DNA of 64,000 bases from Pokkaliibacter plantistimulans (GCF_003194385.1 NZ_LAPT01000077.1:1-64000), one strand, 5' to 3'; numbered from the stretch's first letter, positions 45,582 through 55,993 are shown. Notes: generated by a model from the letters alone, not told the origin. Made by a program: numbers and translations.

Positions 45582-46865
45582 ATGAACGCGAATGAAGACC
45601 GCTCATCCCTGAGCGTGGAAAGTTACATGCAGTCTGTGGGTCAACAGGCCCGCACCGCATCCCGTGCGATGGCACGAGCGGAAACAGAACAAAAGAATAA
45701 GGCCCTTCTGGCCATGGCAGAAGCGGTTGCCAGCAAGCGCGATGAGCTGATGCAGGCCAATGAAGAGGACCTGCAACGTGGTCGCAGCAATGGCCTGGAT
45801 GCCGCAATGCTGGACCGTCTGGCACTGACACCGGCCCGGATCGATAACATGATCGAAGGCTTGCGTCAGGTTGCGTCCTTGCCTGATCCCGTAGGCGAGA
45901 TTTCTGACATGGCTTACCGACCTTCCGGCATTCAGATCGGTAAGATGCGTGTCCCTTTGGGTGTCATCGGCATCATTTATGAGTCCCGCCCTAATGTCAC
46001 CATGGAAGCAGCCAGCCTGTGTCTGAAGTCTGGCAATGCAGCTATTCTGCGTGGTGGTTCAGAAGCTATTGCCTCAAACCAGGCACTGGCTGCCTGTATT
46101 CGTCATGGTCTGCAGGTTGCAGGGCTGCCAGCAGAGGCTGTGCAGGTCATCGAAACTACGGATCGCGCGGCGGTTGGCTACCTGATCACCATGCCCGAGT
46201 TTGTGGATGTCATCGTCCCCCGAGGCGGCAAGGGCTTGATTGAACGTATCAGTCGCGAAGCGCGTGTCCCTGTGATCAAACATCTGGATGGTATCTGTCA
46301 CGTTTACATTGACAGTGAAGCGGATCTGACCAAGGCGATCAACATTGCTATCAATGCCAAGACCCATCGTTACGGTACTTGCAATACCATGGAAACCCTG
46401 CTGGTAGATGGCATGGTCGCAGACGTTGTATTGCCTCAGCTGGCTGAGCGCTATCACGAGCTGGGGGTGGAATTGCGCGGTTGCTCCCGTACCTGTGCCA
46501 TTCTTGGCGATATACAGGCGGCCACCGAGGAAGACTGGAGTACTGAGTATCTTGCCCCTGTGCTGGCCATTCGTATCGTCGATGGCCTTGATCAGGCGAT
46601 GGATCACATCAATACCTACAGCTCTCAGCACACCGACGCGATTGTTACTGAGAACTACAGCAAAGCACGTCGTTTCCTGCGTGAGGTGGATTCCAGCTCA
46701 GTCATGGTCAACGCTTCTACCCGTTTTGCTGATGGCTTCGAATATGGACTGGGGGCTGAAATCGGTATCTCCACCGATAAAATCCACGCCCGTGGCCCGG
46801 TTGGCCTGGAAGGTCTGACATCCCAGAAATATATCGTGCTCGGCGATGGGCAAATCCGTCGCTGA
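45582..46865 (+). CDS. proA: Gamma-glutamyl phosphate reductase
   Basis: Reduces gamma-glutamyl phosphate to glutamate semialdehyde in proline synthesis. The product has 427 residues from ATG 45582. The aldehyde-dehydrogenase-like fold shows [20 protein letters not shown], the nucleotide-binding part, and the catalytic cysteine in [16 protein letters not shown] 45558 is an alternative but unlikely start. The nadD start lies inside its last 20 bases. First gene of the long cell-wall operon; proB is not in the window. Confidence 0.95.
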   Translation: MNANEDRSSLSVESYMQSVGQQARTASRAMARAETEQKNKALLAMAEAVASKRDELMQANEEDLQRGRSNGLDAAMLDRLALTPARIDNMIEGLRQVASLPDPVGEISDMAYRPSGIQIGKMRVPLGVIGIIYESRPNVTMEAASLCLKSGNAAILRGGSEAIASNQALAACIRHGLQVAGLPAEAVQVIETTDRAAVGYLITMPEFVDVIVPRGGKGLIERISREARVPVIKHLDGICHVYIDSEADLTKAINIAINAKTHRYGTCNTMETLLVDGMVADVVLPQLAERYHELGVELRGCSRTCAILGDIQAATEEDWSTEYLAPVLAIRIVDGLDQAMDHINTYSSQHTDAIVTENYSKARRFLREVDSSSVMVNASTRFADGFEYGLGAEIGISTDKIHARGPVGLEGLTSQKYIVLGDGQIRR

Positions 46866-47511
46866 GTCTGCCATTGTGCTGCTGGGAGGGACGTTTGACC
46901 CAGTGCACAATGGTCACCTGCGCGTTGCCATGGAGTTGGCCGACGCGCTGCCTGAAGCCCAAATTCGTTTGTTACCCTGCCAGCAGCCTGTGCATAAGGC
47001 GGCCACTGGTGCTGATCAGCATCAGCGGGTGGCCATGTTGCAACTGGCCATTACAGGTGAGCCGCAGCTGTTAATCGATCAGCAGGAATTGCAGCGTCAG
47101 ACGCCGTCTTACACGGTACTGACGCTGGAAGCGATGCGGCAGCAGGTCGGTAATGAGCGTTCGCTGTGCTGGGTGATCGGAATGGATTCGCTGCTGTCGC
47201 TGCCTCGCTGGCATCGTTGGCAGGAGCTGCTTGAACTGGCCAATTTGATTGTTGTGGCCCGCCCCGGATGGGAATGGCCGAGTCAGGGTGAAGTAGCAGA
47301 ATGGCTGCACGGTTGTGCAGTGCATGATATGGGAGCCGTGCCACTGGCAGCTCATGGGCAGGTTCTGCGTTTGACCATGCCGACACTGGACATCAGTGCT
47401 ACCTATATCAGAAACCTAATTCGTCTGCGGCGCTCGGCACGCTTTCTGCTGCCGGATGCGGTGTGGTCGTACTTACAACAACAGCGCCTGTATGGCGCTG
47501 AGCCCATGTAA
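46846..47511 (+). CDS. nadD: Nicotinate-nucleotide adenylyltransferase
   Basis: Transfers AMP to nicotinate mononucleotide in NAD synthesis. The 221-residue protein has the nucleotidyltransferase motif [13 protein letters not shown] (14-26) and the C-terminal [11 protein letters not shown] motif. It overlaps proA by 20 bases, so the two are coupled. rsfS follows after 11 bases. Confidence 0.95.
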   Translation: MGKSVAESAIVLLGGTFDPVHNGHLRVAMELADALPEAQIRLLPCQQPVHKAATGADQHQRVAMLQLAITGEPQLLIDQQELQRQTPSYTVLTLEAMRQQVGNERSLCWVIGMDSLLSLPRWHRWQELLELANLIVVARPGWEWPSQGEVAEWLHGCAVHDMGAVPLAAHGQVLRLTMPTLDISATYIRNLIRLRRSARFLLPDAVWSYLQQQRLYGAEPM

Positions 47512-47522
47512 TCAGAGGCAAG

Positions 47523-47861
47523 ATGGAAACAACAGTTTTACTCAGCGAGATTGATAACCTGCTGGCCGATATGAAGGCCAAAGAAATCAAGGTATTGGAT
47601 GTCCGTGGTCTGTCCAGTGTGACTGACTATATGGTGATTGCTTCCGGTACATCAAACCGTCACGTCAAGGCCATTTCCGAATACCTGACTGAAGAGGTCA
47701 AGAAGCGTGGTCTGCAGCCTATGGGTGTGGAAGGGCGTGAGGCTTCAGAATGGGTACTGGTTGACCTGGGTGATGTGGTGGTGCACGTCATGCAGCCACA
47801 GGCTCGTGCCTTCTATGATCTGGAGCGTCTGTGGGCACGTCCTGAGGGCGCTGCACACTAA
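47523..47861 (+). CDS. rsfS: Ribosomal silencing factor RsfS
   Basis: Binds ribosomal protein L14 and blocks subunit joining in poor growth conditions. The 112-residue protein has the family pattern [18 protein letters not shown] and [20 protein letters not shown]. Its stop overlaps the rlmH start by one base (TAATG). Confidence 0.95.
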   Translation: METTVLLSEIDNLLADMKAKEIKVLDVRGLSSVTDYMVIASGTSNRHVKAISEYLTEEVKKRGLQPMGVEGREASEWVLVDLGDVVVHVMQPQARAFYDLERLWARPEGAAH

Positions 47862-48328
47862 TGAAGATTCGCCTGTTGGCCGTAGGGTCGAAGATGCCTG
47901 GCTGGGTTGAGCAGGGCTATCAGGAATATGCCAAACGGCTGCCGGCGGAGATGTCACTGGAGCTGATTGAGCTGCCTATGGGGCACCGTGGCAAGAACGC
48001 CGACCTGGTGCGGGCGATTCGCCAGGAAGGCGATGCCATGCTTGCCGCCATCGGTGCTCAGGACCGGGTCATTGCGCTGGATGTCAAAGGTAAGCCCTGG
48101 AGCACCGAAGATCTGGCGCAGCAACTCAGTGACTGGCGCATGGAGGGGGTTAACATCAGTTTGCTGGTCGGTGGCCCTGACGGACTGGACAGCCGCTGCT
48201 TGCAGCGAGCTGATGCCAAATGGTCGCTGTCGGCGCTGACTCTACCCCATCCTCTGGTCAGGGTGGTTCTGGCGGAACAACTGTATCGCGCCTGGACCAT
48301 TCTGCAGGGTCATCCCTACCATAAGTAA
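47861..48328 (+). CDS. rlmH: 23S rRNA (pseudouridine-1915-N3)-methyltransferase RlmH
   Basis: SPOUT-class methyltransferase acting on the assembled 70S ribosome. The 155-residue protein is the normal length, with [20 protein letters not shown] at the N-terminus, the knot segments [10 protein letters not shown] and [20 protein letters not shown], and the invariant C-terminal HPYHK. Confidence 0.96.
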   Translation: MKIRLLAVGSKMPGWVEQGYQEYAKRLPAEMSLELIELPMGHRGKNADLVRAIRQEGDAMLAAIGAQDRVIALDVKGKPWSTEDLAQQLSDWRMEGVNISLLVGGPDGLDSRCLQRADAKWSLSALTLPHPLVRVVLAEQLYRAWTILQGHPYHK

Positions 48329-48334
48329 AGGTTT

Positions 48335-50275
48335 ATGCCCGGCTCCTTTCAACGCGATCAGCTGACAATACGCAATCACGGACAGGAGAAGCGCCTGTTC
48401 AACAGCCGGGTAGTGACTGCCTGGCTGCTGATCATGGTGCTTATCCTGGTGTTGATCGGGCGGCTGCTTTATCTGCAGGTCTACCAGTACGACCGCTTCG
48501 TCACGCTGTCTGATCAGAACCGGGTACAGCTGGTGCCTATTGCCCCCACCCGTGGACTGATTTATGACTCCAAGGGCGATTTGCTGGCGGATAACCGGCC
48601 GAACTTTACTCTCACCGTAACCAAGGAAAAGGCGGATGACATTGATCAGCTGATCGATGACATCGGTCATATCATTACGCTCGATCAAACTGACGTGGAC
48701 CGCTTCAAGCGTCGCATGAAGCTGCGTCGCCGGCCCTACGAGTCAGTACCTCTGAAGCTGTCACTCAGCGAAGAGGAAATCGCGGCCATCTCTGTGAATC
48801 AGTACCGTTTGCCGGGCGTTCAGGTTGAGGCTGATCTGGTGCGGCATTACCCCTATTCGTCAGATATCGTTCACGCCATGGGGTATGTCGGGCGAATCAA
48901 CGAGCGTGAGCTGCAGCAGGTTAATGCTGAGAATTACAGTGCCACCCACTACATCGGTAAGCTGGGTGTTGAGCGTTACTATGAAGATGCCCTGCATGGC
49001 CAGGTCGGTATGCAGAAGGTTGAAACCAATGCCCGTGGACGCATCCTGCGGGTACTGGAAAAGGAAATGCCCAAGCCGGGCCTGGATCTGACGCTGTATC
49101 TGGATCTGGATCTGCAGCATATGGCAGAAAAGGCGCTGGCAGGGCGTCGTGGAGCGGTAGTTGCTCTGGATCCTAAGACTGGCGGTATTCTGGCGCTGGT
49201 CAGTGTGCCGGGGTATGACCCCAATGAGTTTGTCACGGGGATCAGTTTCAACCGTTACAAGGCCCTGCAGGATGACCCGGACCTGCCCTTGTTCAACCGT
49301 TCTCTGACCGGTCGCTACCCACCTGCTTCTACCGTCAAGCCGATGATGGGTATTGCTGCCAACGAGTCAGGTACCATCAATCTGGGCTACAAGGTGTTTG
49401 ACCCGGGCTGGTATCAGATTAATGGCAAGGGACGTAAGTACCGTGACTGGAAGCGCTGGGGGCACGGCCTGCTGGATCTTGATCAGGCGATCGCGCAGTC
49501 CTGCGACGTTTTTTTCTACGATGTCGGCCACAAGATGGGTATTGACGTCATGTCCGACTGGTTCCATCGCTTCGGCTATGGTCAAGTGGGCAGCCTTGAC
49601 CTGCCTGAAGCCAGCAAGGCCATCTTGCCTTCCCGTGACTGGAAGCAGCGCATGTATAAGCAGGCCTGGTTCCCAGGGGACTCGGTCAACATGAGCATCG
49701 GTCAGGGGTATTTTCTCGCGACGCCGATGCAGCTTGCCACTTCCACTGCGATTATTGCCAACCGCGGCAAGTGGGTCATGCCACGCATGCTCAAGCATTT
49801 TGGCGACCCGGAACATGTGATCACCGCGGATATGGACCCCATGGTGGCAGAATATGAGCGCCGTGCTGCGGAGCAACGGGCGCAGCTGCCACCGGATATC
49901 GATCTGAAAAATCCGCAGCTGTGGGACTACATCACCAATGCCATGGTCAACGTGGTCAATGGTCGCACCGGGACTGCCCGTAAAATCGGTAAAGATGCGG
50001 CTTACAAGATCGCAGGTAAGACCGGTACTGCGCAGGTAGTGGGGATCAAGCAGGATGAGCGCTACGACGCCAGCAAGCTGGATGAGCGCCACCGCGACCA
50101 CAGTCTGTTCATTGGTTTTGCTCCGGCGGATGATCCCAAGCTGGTCGTTTCCGTCATTGTAGAGAACAGTGCCGGGGCGGCAGCAGGTGTTGCCAGGCAG
50201 GTGATGGATGCCTATCTGCTGGGTAAAGACCCGGACGACAATCCCATCGGCGATATTCCTCATGATGCTGACTGA
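48335..50275 (+). CDS. mrdA: Penicillin-binding protein 2 (peptidoglycan DD-transpeptidase)
   Basis: Crosslinks peptidoglycan during cell elongation, partnered with RodA. The 646-residue protein has one N-terminal membrane helix (about 27-48), a pedestal domain with APTRGLIYDSKGDLLADNRP, and a C-terminal transpeptidase domain with active-site STVK (332-335), SCD (389-391) and KTGTAQ (562-567). It lies 6 bases after rlmH. AAAGG sits only 3 bases before the ATG, which is close spacing. Confidence 0.96.
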   Translation: MPGSFQRDQLTIRNHGQEKRLFNSRVVTAWLLIMVLILVLIGRLLYLQVYQYDRFVTLSDQNRVQLVPIAPTRGLIYDSKGDLLADNRPNFTLTVTKEKADDIDQLIDDIGHIITLDQTDVDRFKRRMKLRRRPYESVPLKLSLSEEEIAAISVNQYRLPGVQVEADLVRHYPYSSDIVHAMGYVGRINERELQQVNAENYSATHYIGKLGVERYYEDALHGQVGMQKVETNARGRILRVLEKEMPKPGLDLTLYLDLDLQHMAEKALAGRRGAVVALDPKTGGILALVSVPGYDPNEFVTGISFNRYKALQDDPDLPLFNRSLTGRYPPASTVKPMMGIAANESGTINLGYKVFDPGWYQINGKGRKYRDWKRWGHGLLDLDQAIAQSCDVFFYDVGHKMGIDVMSDWFHRFGYGQVGSLDLPEASKAILPSRDWKQRMYKQAWFPGDSVNMSIGQGYFLATPMQLATSTAIIANRGKWVMPRMLKHFGDPEHVITADMDPMVAEYERRAAEQRAQLPPDIDLKNPQLWDYITNAMVNVVNGRTGTARKIGKDAAYKIAGKTGTAQVVGIKQDERYDASKLDERHRDHSLFIGFAPADDPKLVVSVIVENSAGAAAGVARQVMDAYLLGKDPDDNPIGDIPHDAD

Positions 50276-50325
50276 GCCAGCATCATGAGTCGTTACAGTA
50301 AGCCTCTGGCGGCAAAGGTAGTGCT

Positions 50326-51480
50326 ATGAAACAGGTGGACTTTCAGCGGTCATTGCAAGGCGGTGCAGATGGTTTTGCACCGCCTCCGACAATCTGGCAG
50401 AAGCTGCACCTGGATCCTTGGCTGATGCTGCCTTTCCTGCTGCTGATGGGATATGGCCTGATCATTCTCTACAGTGCCTCGGAAGGCGACATGGGATATG
50501 TCGAGCGTCAGGCGCTGCGTTTTCTCATGGCCTTTATGGTGATGTGGGGGTTTGCCTGGATACCACCGCGTTACCTTCGCAATATTGCGCCCTGGCTCTA
50601 TGTCTTTGTCGTGGGATTGTTGCTGGCAGTGCTGCTGGTCGGTGTGGGGGCCAAAGGCGCGCAGCGCTGGCTGGAGATCCCGGGCCTGCCACGCTTTCAG
50701 CCTGCCGAGTTGATGAAGCTGGTACTGCCGATGACCATTGCGCTGTGGCTGTCGAACAAGAAGATCCCTCCGCGCTTCAGTCATATCATTATCGGCCTGC
50801 TGATTATTGCTATCCCGGTGCTAATGATCGCCAAGCAGCCTGACCTTGGAACATCGATCCTGATTGCTGCATCCGGGGTCTTTGCCATTTTGCTGGCAGG
50901 CGTCCCCTGGCGCTGGGTGTTACTGGCGCTTGGTGCTGCTATCTCTGCTTTGCCTGGGTTATGGATGGTGATGCGAGAGTATCAGCGTCAGCGTGTACTG
51001 ACCTTTCTTGATCCTGAAAGCGATCCTCTGGGTTCTGGCTGGAATATCATCCAGTCGAAAACGGCTATTGGTTCCGGCGGCCTGTTTGGCAAGGGCTGGA
51101 TGGCTGGGACTCAGTCACAGCTGCACTTCCTGCCAGAAAGTCATACTGACTTTATCGTGGCGGTATTAGGTGAGGAGTTTGGCTTCGTTGGTATTGCCCT
51201 ACTGCTATGCCTGTACATGATGATTCTGGCGCGTGGACTGTATCTGTCGACACAGGCAGAAGATCTGTTCGGCCGGCTGCTGTCGGGTAGTCTGGTGCTG
51301 ACATTCTTCGTCTATATCTTCGTTAACATCGGCATGGTCAGTGGTCTGCTGCCGGTAGTAGGTGTCCCCTTACCGCTGGTAAGTTATGGCGGGACCTCGG
51401 TGGTTACTTTGATGACAAGCTTTGGTATGGTGATGTCCGTGTATTCACACCGCTCGCGGCAGGGATTAATGCATAAGTAG
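50326..51480 (+). CDS. mrdB: Rod shape-determining protein RodA (peptidoglycan glycosyltransferase, SEDS family)
   Basis: SEDS glycosyltransferase that polymerises lipid II with PBP2 in the elongasome. The 384-residue polytopic protein has FQPAELMKLVLPM, containing the Glu/Lys region of the family, VLTFLDPESDPLGSGWNIIQS and the catalytic-loop segment FLPESHTDFIVAVLGEEFGF. AAAGG stands 7 bases before the ATG. mltB follows. Confidence 0.96.
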   Translation: MKQVDFQRSLQGGADGFAPPPTIWQKLHLDPWLMLPFLLLMGYGLIILYSASEGDMGYVERQALRFLMAFMVMWGFAWIPPRYLRNIAPWLYVFVVGLLLAVLLVGVGAKGAQRWLEIPGLPRFQPAELMKLVLPMTIALWLSNKKIPPRFSHIIIGLLIIAIPVLMIAKQPDLGTSILIAASGVFAILLAGVPWRWVLLALGAAISALPGLWMVMREYQRQRVLTFLDPESDPLGSGWNIIQSKTAIGSGGLFGKGWMAGTQSQLHFLPESHTDFIVAVLGEEFGFVGIALLLCLYMMILARGLYLSTQAEDLFGRLLSGSLVLTFFVYIFVNIGMVSGLLPVVGVPLPLVSYGGTSVVTLMTSFGMVMSVYSHRSRQGLMHK

Positions 51481-51609
51481 CGACCACAGGCGGTGCTGTT
51501 TATTCTGCCAGTCTGGCGGTTGCCCAAAAGGCACGGAACGGCAGGTTCGCAGGTAGCAAGCGCAGGAGCAGTCGTTGCAGTAACGGCTCAGAACAAGCAA
51601 AAGGTTTTT

Positions 51610-52611
51610 ATGGGAAAGGCACGGTTATACGCAGGTATGGTTCTGGCCCTGTCACTGATGGGCAATGCCTGGGCAGATGGATATGCAGACTATCCCGAAG
51701 CGCAACAGATGGCGCAGCAGCTGGATAAAGAAGGGATCCACAAGGACTGGGTACTTCAGGTGTTGTCTCAGGCGGAACGTAAGGACAGCATCCTTGAAGC
51801 CATCAGCAAACCGGCCGAGCGCCGTCTGAACTGGTCGGAATACCGTAAGATCTTTCTAACTCAGGCCCGCATCAACAAGGGGGTTGCCTTCTGGAATGCC
51901 AATGAATCCGCCCTGAGTCGTGCCGAAGCCCAGTATGGTGTGCCTGCCGAAGTTATCGTTGCCATCATCGGTGTAGAAACCAGTTATGGCGGCAATATGG
52001 GTAATTACCGTGTGGTTGATGCGCTCTCAACACTGGGCTTTGACTATCCGAAACGTGGTGAGTTCTTCCGCAAGGAGCTGGCCAATTACCTGCGTATTAC
52101 CTACAAAGAAAAACTCGACCCGCTGGCCTTTAAAGGGTCTTATGCCGGCGCGATGGGTTACGGGCAATTTATGCCCAGTAGCTACCTGCAGTATGCCGTC
52201 GACTTCAATGGCGATGGCGTTCCTGATATATGGGAAGATCCTGTCGATGCCATTGGCAGTGTAGCCAACTACTTCGCTGGTCACGGTTGGGTCGCTGGTG
52301 GGGTGACCGTATTGCCGGTAATGCCACCCGCAGGTGAGGGCTGGAAGTCACTTGTGCAGACGGGGCTCAAACCGAATACGCCACTCAACCAGATACGTCA
52401 GGCCGGCATCCGTGTCCCTGATTTTCTTGGCAATCAGAATGGTTTGCTGATGGCACTGGAAACAGACAAAGGGCAGGAATACTGGCTGGGCCTGGATAAC
52501 TTCTATGTCATTACCCGCTATAACCATAGCCGTCACTACGCTATGGCGGTCTATCAGTTGGCTCATGAAGTAAAGATGGCGCGTGACGCCGCTGGAGAAA
52601 AAAGTAAATGA
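51610..52611 (+). CDS. mltB: Lytic murein transglycosylase B
   Basis: Cleaves the glycan strand of peptidoglycan to give 1,6-anhydro ends. From ATG 51610 (AAGG 5 bases upstream) it has 333 residues and a signal peptide cleaved after AWA (residue 22). No lipobox is present, so it is likely the soluble, periplasmic SltB/MltB form. The catalytic Glu is E123 in IIGVETSYGGNMG, and KGSYAGAMGYGQFMPSSY is the family signature. Its last 4 bases overlap the rlpA start. Confidence 0.94.
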   Translation: MGKARLYAGMVLALSLMGNAWADGYADYPEAQQMAQQLDKEGIHKDWVLQVLSQAERKDSILEAISKPAERRLNWSEYRKIFLTQARINKGVAFWNANESALSRAEAQYGVPAEVIVAIIGVETSYGGNMGNYRVVDALSTLGFDYPKRGEFFRKELANYLRITYKEKLDPLAFKGSYAGAMGYGQFMPSSYLQYAVDFNGDGVPDIWEDPVDAIGSVANYFAGHGWVAGGVTVLPVMPPAGEGWKSLVQTGLKPNTPLNQIRQAGIRVPDFLGNQNGLLMALETDKGQEYWLGLDNFYVITRYNHSRHYAMAVYQLAHEVKMARDAAGEKSK

Positions 52612-53636
52612 GGTGGTTGCTCGTTCTTTTGAGCATAGTGTCGGCATTGCTGGCGGGTTGTTCATCAACTGGTACGCGCACTGAAAATGCTGGCCGCTAT
52701 TCCATCAGTAAAGATCGTGGACCGAGCGAATATCGCGATGTGGCGCAAATCCCCGATGCCGTGCCACAGGTCATGCCCTATTCCAAGTGGGGCAATAAGA
52801 CTCCTTATGAAGTCTGGGGTAAAACCTACACCGTCATGCCCAGCCATATCGGTTATCGGGCTGAAGGTCTGGCCTCCTGGTATGGCGAAAAGTTCCATGG
52901 TCATCGCACGTCCAGCGGTGATGACTACGATTTGTATGGCATGAGTGCTGCGCACAAGTCTCTGCCTATTCCCAGCTTTGCCAAGGTAACTAACCTTGAC
53001 AATGGCCGCAGTGTTATTGTCAAAGTCAATGATCGTGGCCCCTTTCACGAAGACCGTCTGATTGATTTGTCCTATGCGGCTGCGGCCAAGCTGGGTTATG
53101 CCGATAAGGGCACCGCTCGCGTGAGGGTTGAATCCATTGATGCAGCCAAATGGCAGCGTGATCACTACCACTCCAGTGTCGCCACTTCGGAACCTTTGGA
53201 GACCTCTACGGGTCTTACCGCTGTAACGCTGGAGTCCAAGCCGGTCGCGCCTATCAAAACTTCTGCGACACCGCGTATGGGGAGCAGCAGTGCGAGCAGC
53301 CTGCCAGCAGTGTCCTCTACCCGTGTAGTCGGAGCGCCTGCACCTGTTGTGGCGAGTAGCAAGCCCACGTTATCTGCGACCTCTGCGCCACTGGCAGCGG
53401 GAAATTATTTGCAGGTAGCCGCTTTTAGCTCGGCGCAGGCAGCTGATCAGCTCAGTCAAAGATTGAAACTGGAGTTGGGGGAGCAACGTGCTAAAGTCGA
53501 CCCCGCCGAAGTGAATGGCCAGACGCTTTACCGTGTGAAGATTGGTCCACTGCGTGAGGGTGAGGATGTTTCCTCGCTTTCGGCAGGCCTTGAGGGAATC
53601 GGTTTAAGTCAGCCCTACCTTGTGAAGTTGCCTTGA
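52608..53636 (+). CDS. rlpA: RlpA septal-ring lytic transglycosylase lipoprotein
   Basis: Outer-membrane lipoprotein that cleaves naked glycan at the division site. The 342-residue protein has a lipobox LLAGC with lipidated Cys18, then the double-psi beta-barrel domain with GLASWYGEKFHGHRTSSGDD and VKVNDRGPFHEDRLIDLSY. A Ser/Ala/Pro-rich linker (about 195-265) leads to a C-terminal SPOR domain (about 268-340) starting YLQVAAFSSAQAADQL. The catalytic Asp of the DRGP segment is present. Confidence 0.94.
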   Translation: MRWLLVLLSIVSALLAGCSSTGTRTENAGRYSISKDRGPSEYRDVAQIPDAVPQVMPYSKWGNKTPYEVWGKTYTVMPSHIGYRAEGLASWYGEKFHGHRTSSGDDYDLYGMSAAHKSLPIPSFAKVTNLDNGRSVIVKVNDRGPFHEDRLIDLSYAAAAKLGYADKGTARVRVESIDAAKWQRDHYHSSVATSEPLETSTGLTAVTLESKPVAPIKTSATPRMGSSSASSLPAVSSTRVVGAPAPVVASSKPTLSATSAPLAAGNYLQVAAFSSAQAADQLSQRLKLELGEQRAKVDPAEVNGQTLYRVKIGPLREGEDVSSLSAGLEGIGLSQPYLVKLP

Positions 53637-53673
53637 GGCCCACAAGGGCGATCAGGGTGAAGGTGCCGAACGC

Positions 53674-53701
53674 GCCCTCACTCTGAGCGTTGCTGGAGGG
53701 C
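53674..53701 (+). terminator. Weak hairpin between rlpA and dacA
   Basis: GCCCTC (53674-53679) pairs with GAGGGC (53696-53701), followed by TTTCC. It is short with a long loop, so it is at most a partial terminator. Confidence 0.35.
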
Positions 53702-53751
53702 TTTCCGGTTAAATTGTTGTTCGTCAGTGAAATCCAAAGACCGAACCTGTC

Positions 53752-54948
53752 ATGTTGAATACAGTACGTACCCTTAGTGCAAGTTTCCTCACCGTTCCTT
53801 TGCTGTTTTCCGCCGTGGGAGTGCATGCCGAAACCGTGCCTCTTCCTACTCCTGCACCTGTCAATCAGGTAATGGTGCCTGCTGCGCCGGACATCGCTGC
53901 CAAATCCTATATTCTGATGGAGGCCACGACCGGCCAGATTCTGGTGGCCAGTAACGAGCACGAGCGACTTCCTCCAGCCAGCCTGACCAAGTTGATGACG
54001 GCTTACATTGCTGAGTCAGAGATGGATCGTGGCCGTCTGAAGCCCAATGATCTGGTCAATATCAGCGTCAATGCCTGGAAGACAGGCGGCTCCCGCATGT
54101 TCGTTCGTGAAGGGACTCAGGTACCGGTCATGGACCTCATGCGCGGTATCGTCATTCAGTCAGGGAACGATGCCACGGTGGCCATGGCGGAACATATTGC
54201 CGGCAGTGAAGATGCTTTTGCTGATCTGATGAACCAGATGGCTCAGCGCCTGGGCATGAAAGATACCCACTTCATGAACCCTACGGGCTTGCCCCATCCC
54301 AATCACTACTCCAGCGCTTATGATATGGCAATTCTGGCGCGCGATATCATCCAGAACTACCCCGATCACTATGCTCTGTATGCTGAGAAAGAGTTCACCT
54401 ACAACAATATCCGCCAGCCTAATCGCAACCTGCTGCTGGATCGCGATCCCAGCGTTGATGGCCTGAAAACCGGTCATACCGATGAGGCCGGTTATTGCCT
54501 GGTAGCGTCTGCCAAGCGGGATAATACTCGTCTGATCGGCGTGGAGTTTGGTACCGACAGCATTCAGGCTCGCGCTCAGGAAATGCAGAAGCTGCTGGCT
54601 TACGGCTACCGCTACTATGAAACTCAGCACCTGTACGATGCCAAACAGTCTCTGCAGAGCCTGCGCATCTGGGGTGGTGATGTTGACCAGCTGTCAGTGG
54701 GTCTGGCGACGCCGCTGAATGTTGTAATTCCTCGTGGTCAGGGGGCAAACCTGCAGGCCTCTCTGGAAGTGAACCATGCGCTGGAAGCACCGATTGCCGA
54801 AGGTGAGCAGATGGGAACTGTCAGCATCAAGCTGGGTGATCAGGTGGTGCGCCAGGTGCCGCTGGTTGCGCTGAACAAAGTCGAAGAAGGTGGCTTCTTC
54901 AAACGTATGAGCGATAGCGTGATCCGTAAGGTTCAGGGCTGGCTGTAA
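53752..54948 (+). CDS. dacA: D-alanyl-D-alanine carboxypeptidase (PBP5/6 type)
   Basis: Removes the terminal D-alanine of peptidoglycan pentapeptides. The 398-residue protein has a signal peptide cleaved after VHA (about residue 26), SLTK (77-80), SGN (137-139) and KTG (239-241) active-site motifs, a C-terminal beta domain and an amphipathic membrane anchor at the end (FFKRMSDSVIRKVQGWL). A very strong terminator follows, ending the proA-dacA transcription block. Confidence 0.95.
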   Translation: MLNTVRTLSASFLTVPLLFSAVGVHAETVPLPTPAPVNQVMVPAAPDIAAKSYILMEATTGQILVASNEHERLPPASLTKLMTAYIAESEMDRGRLKPNDLVNISVNAWKTGGSRMFVREGTQVPVMDLMRGIVIQSGNDATVAMAEHIAGSEDAFADLMNQMAQRLGMKDTHFMNPTGLPHPNHYSSAYDMAILARDIIQNYPDHYALYAEKEFTYNNIRQPNRNLLLDRDPSVDGLKTGHTDEAGYCLVASAKRDNTRLIGVEFGTDSIQARAQEMQKLLAYGYRYYETQHLYDAKQSLQSLRIWGGDVDQLSVGLATPLNVVIPRGQGANLQASLEVNHALEAPIAEGEQMGTVSIKLGDQVVRQVPLVALNKVEEGGFFKRMSDSVIRKVQGWL

Positions 54949-55021
54949 CCTATAGATCCGCTCCCCGTGAGTAAGACTTTGCATTTAACTGGGGGAGAAT
55001 GGATTCTCTTTTAACCGTAAT

Positions 55022-55061
55022 AAATAACTCCCTTCATGCCTTGGCATGAAGGGAGTTATTT
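55022..55061 (+). terminator. Strong Rho-independent terminator after dacA
   Basis: A near-perfect 19-bp stem (55022-55040 with 55043-55061) runs into a T-tract reaching 55065. Confidence 0.92.
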
Positions 55062-55141
55062 TTTTGCCTGATCGCAGGTATCAGCACTGTGTGCTGGCCT
55101 TCAACAGCTGAAGCTGGAATGACGATGAGAGGAGAGTGTCC

Positions 55142-55993
55142 ATGTCGACGGTATACCTCAATGGAGTCTTTATGGCGGCGGAGGAAGCAAAAGTCTCGGT
55201 ATTTGATCGGGGCTTTCTGTTTGCCGATAGCGTCTATGAGCTGATTCCTGTCGTCGATGGTCAGGGACTGGAGATGCAGGCCCATCTGCAGCGTTTCGCC
55301 AATAGTCTCAATGCTATCGGGATTACTGTTGAAATGGACTGGCAGCAGCTCTGTCTGCAGCTGGTTGAGCATAACGGCGGTGGCCATCAGGCCGTTTATA
55401 TCCAGGTATCCCGTGGCAGTGAAGGTCGTCGAAGTATGACCTACAGCGCGGCCATTCAGCCGACGGTATTTGCCTGTTGCCAGCCCATCCCGGCTCCTCT
55501 GGCCAGGCCAGTTGAACAGGTCAATGGCGTCAAAGTAGTGTTGACTGAGGATGTGCGCTGGGGGCGTTGCGACATCAAATCGACCATGCTGTTGCCGAAC
55601 ATACTGGCCCGACAACTGGCGCAGCGCGCCGGTGCGGAAGATGCGTTGCTGGTCAAAGGGGGTCTGGTGCTGGAAGGGTCGAGCTGTAATCTCTTTATTG
55701 TTCTCAATGGAGAGATTGTGACCCCTCCACTGAGTCCCCATATCCTAGGGGGGACAACCCGGAGCCTTTTGTTGCAGCTGGCAAGGCAGGCAGCGATGCC
55801 AGTTTCTGAAACGGATATCAGCGTGGCTGAGCTCTACAGTGCAGAAGAAGTGTGGCTTAGCTCCTCGTCGCGCGGTGTGCTGCCAGTGGTGAAAGTGGAT
55901 GAGCAGCCTGTTGCAAATGGACAACCGGGCCCCGTTTGGGCAAAAATGGCTGCCCTCTATCAGCAGCATACGGGTACCTATACCCAGCCTTGA
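55142..55993 (+). CDS. dat: D-amino acid aminotransferase (class IV, Dat-like)
   Basis: PLP-dependent class IV aminotransferase, probably making or using D-alanine/D-glutamate; branched-chain aminotransferase or aminodeoxychorismate lyase are the other family options. The 283-residue protein has FDRGFLFADSVYELIPVVDG at the N-terminus, the PLP lysine K146 in CDIKSTMLLPN, and EGSSCNLFIV in the cofactor site. I start at ATG 55142, with GGAG 7 bases upstream. It lies between dacA and ybeD-lipB-lipA, a location also seen in Pseudomonas-type genomes. Confidence 0.88.
   Translation: MSTVYLNGVFMAAEEAKVSVFDRGFLFADSVYELIPVVDGQGLEMQAHLQRFANSLNAIGITVEMDWQQLCLQLVEHNGGGHQAVYIQVSRGSEGRRSMTYSAAIQPTVFACCQPIPAPLARPVEQVNGVKVVLTEDVRWGRCDIKSTMLLPNILARQLAQRAGAEDALLVKGGLVLEGSSCNLFIVLNGEIVTPPLSPHILGGTTRSLLLQLARQAAMPVSETDISVAELYSAEEVWLSSSSRGVLPVVKVDEQPVANGQPGPVWAKMAALYQQHTGTYTQP

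Noticed and set aside
49367-50263. 298-codon frame antisense to mrdA
   Set aside because: Shadow of mrdA; no family features or binding site.
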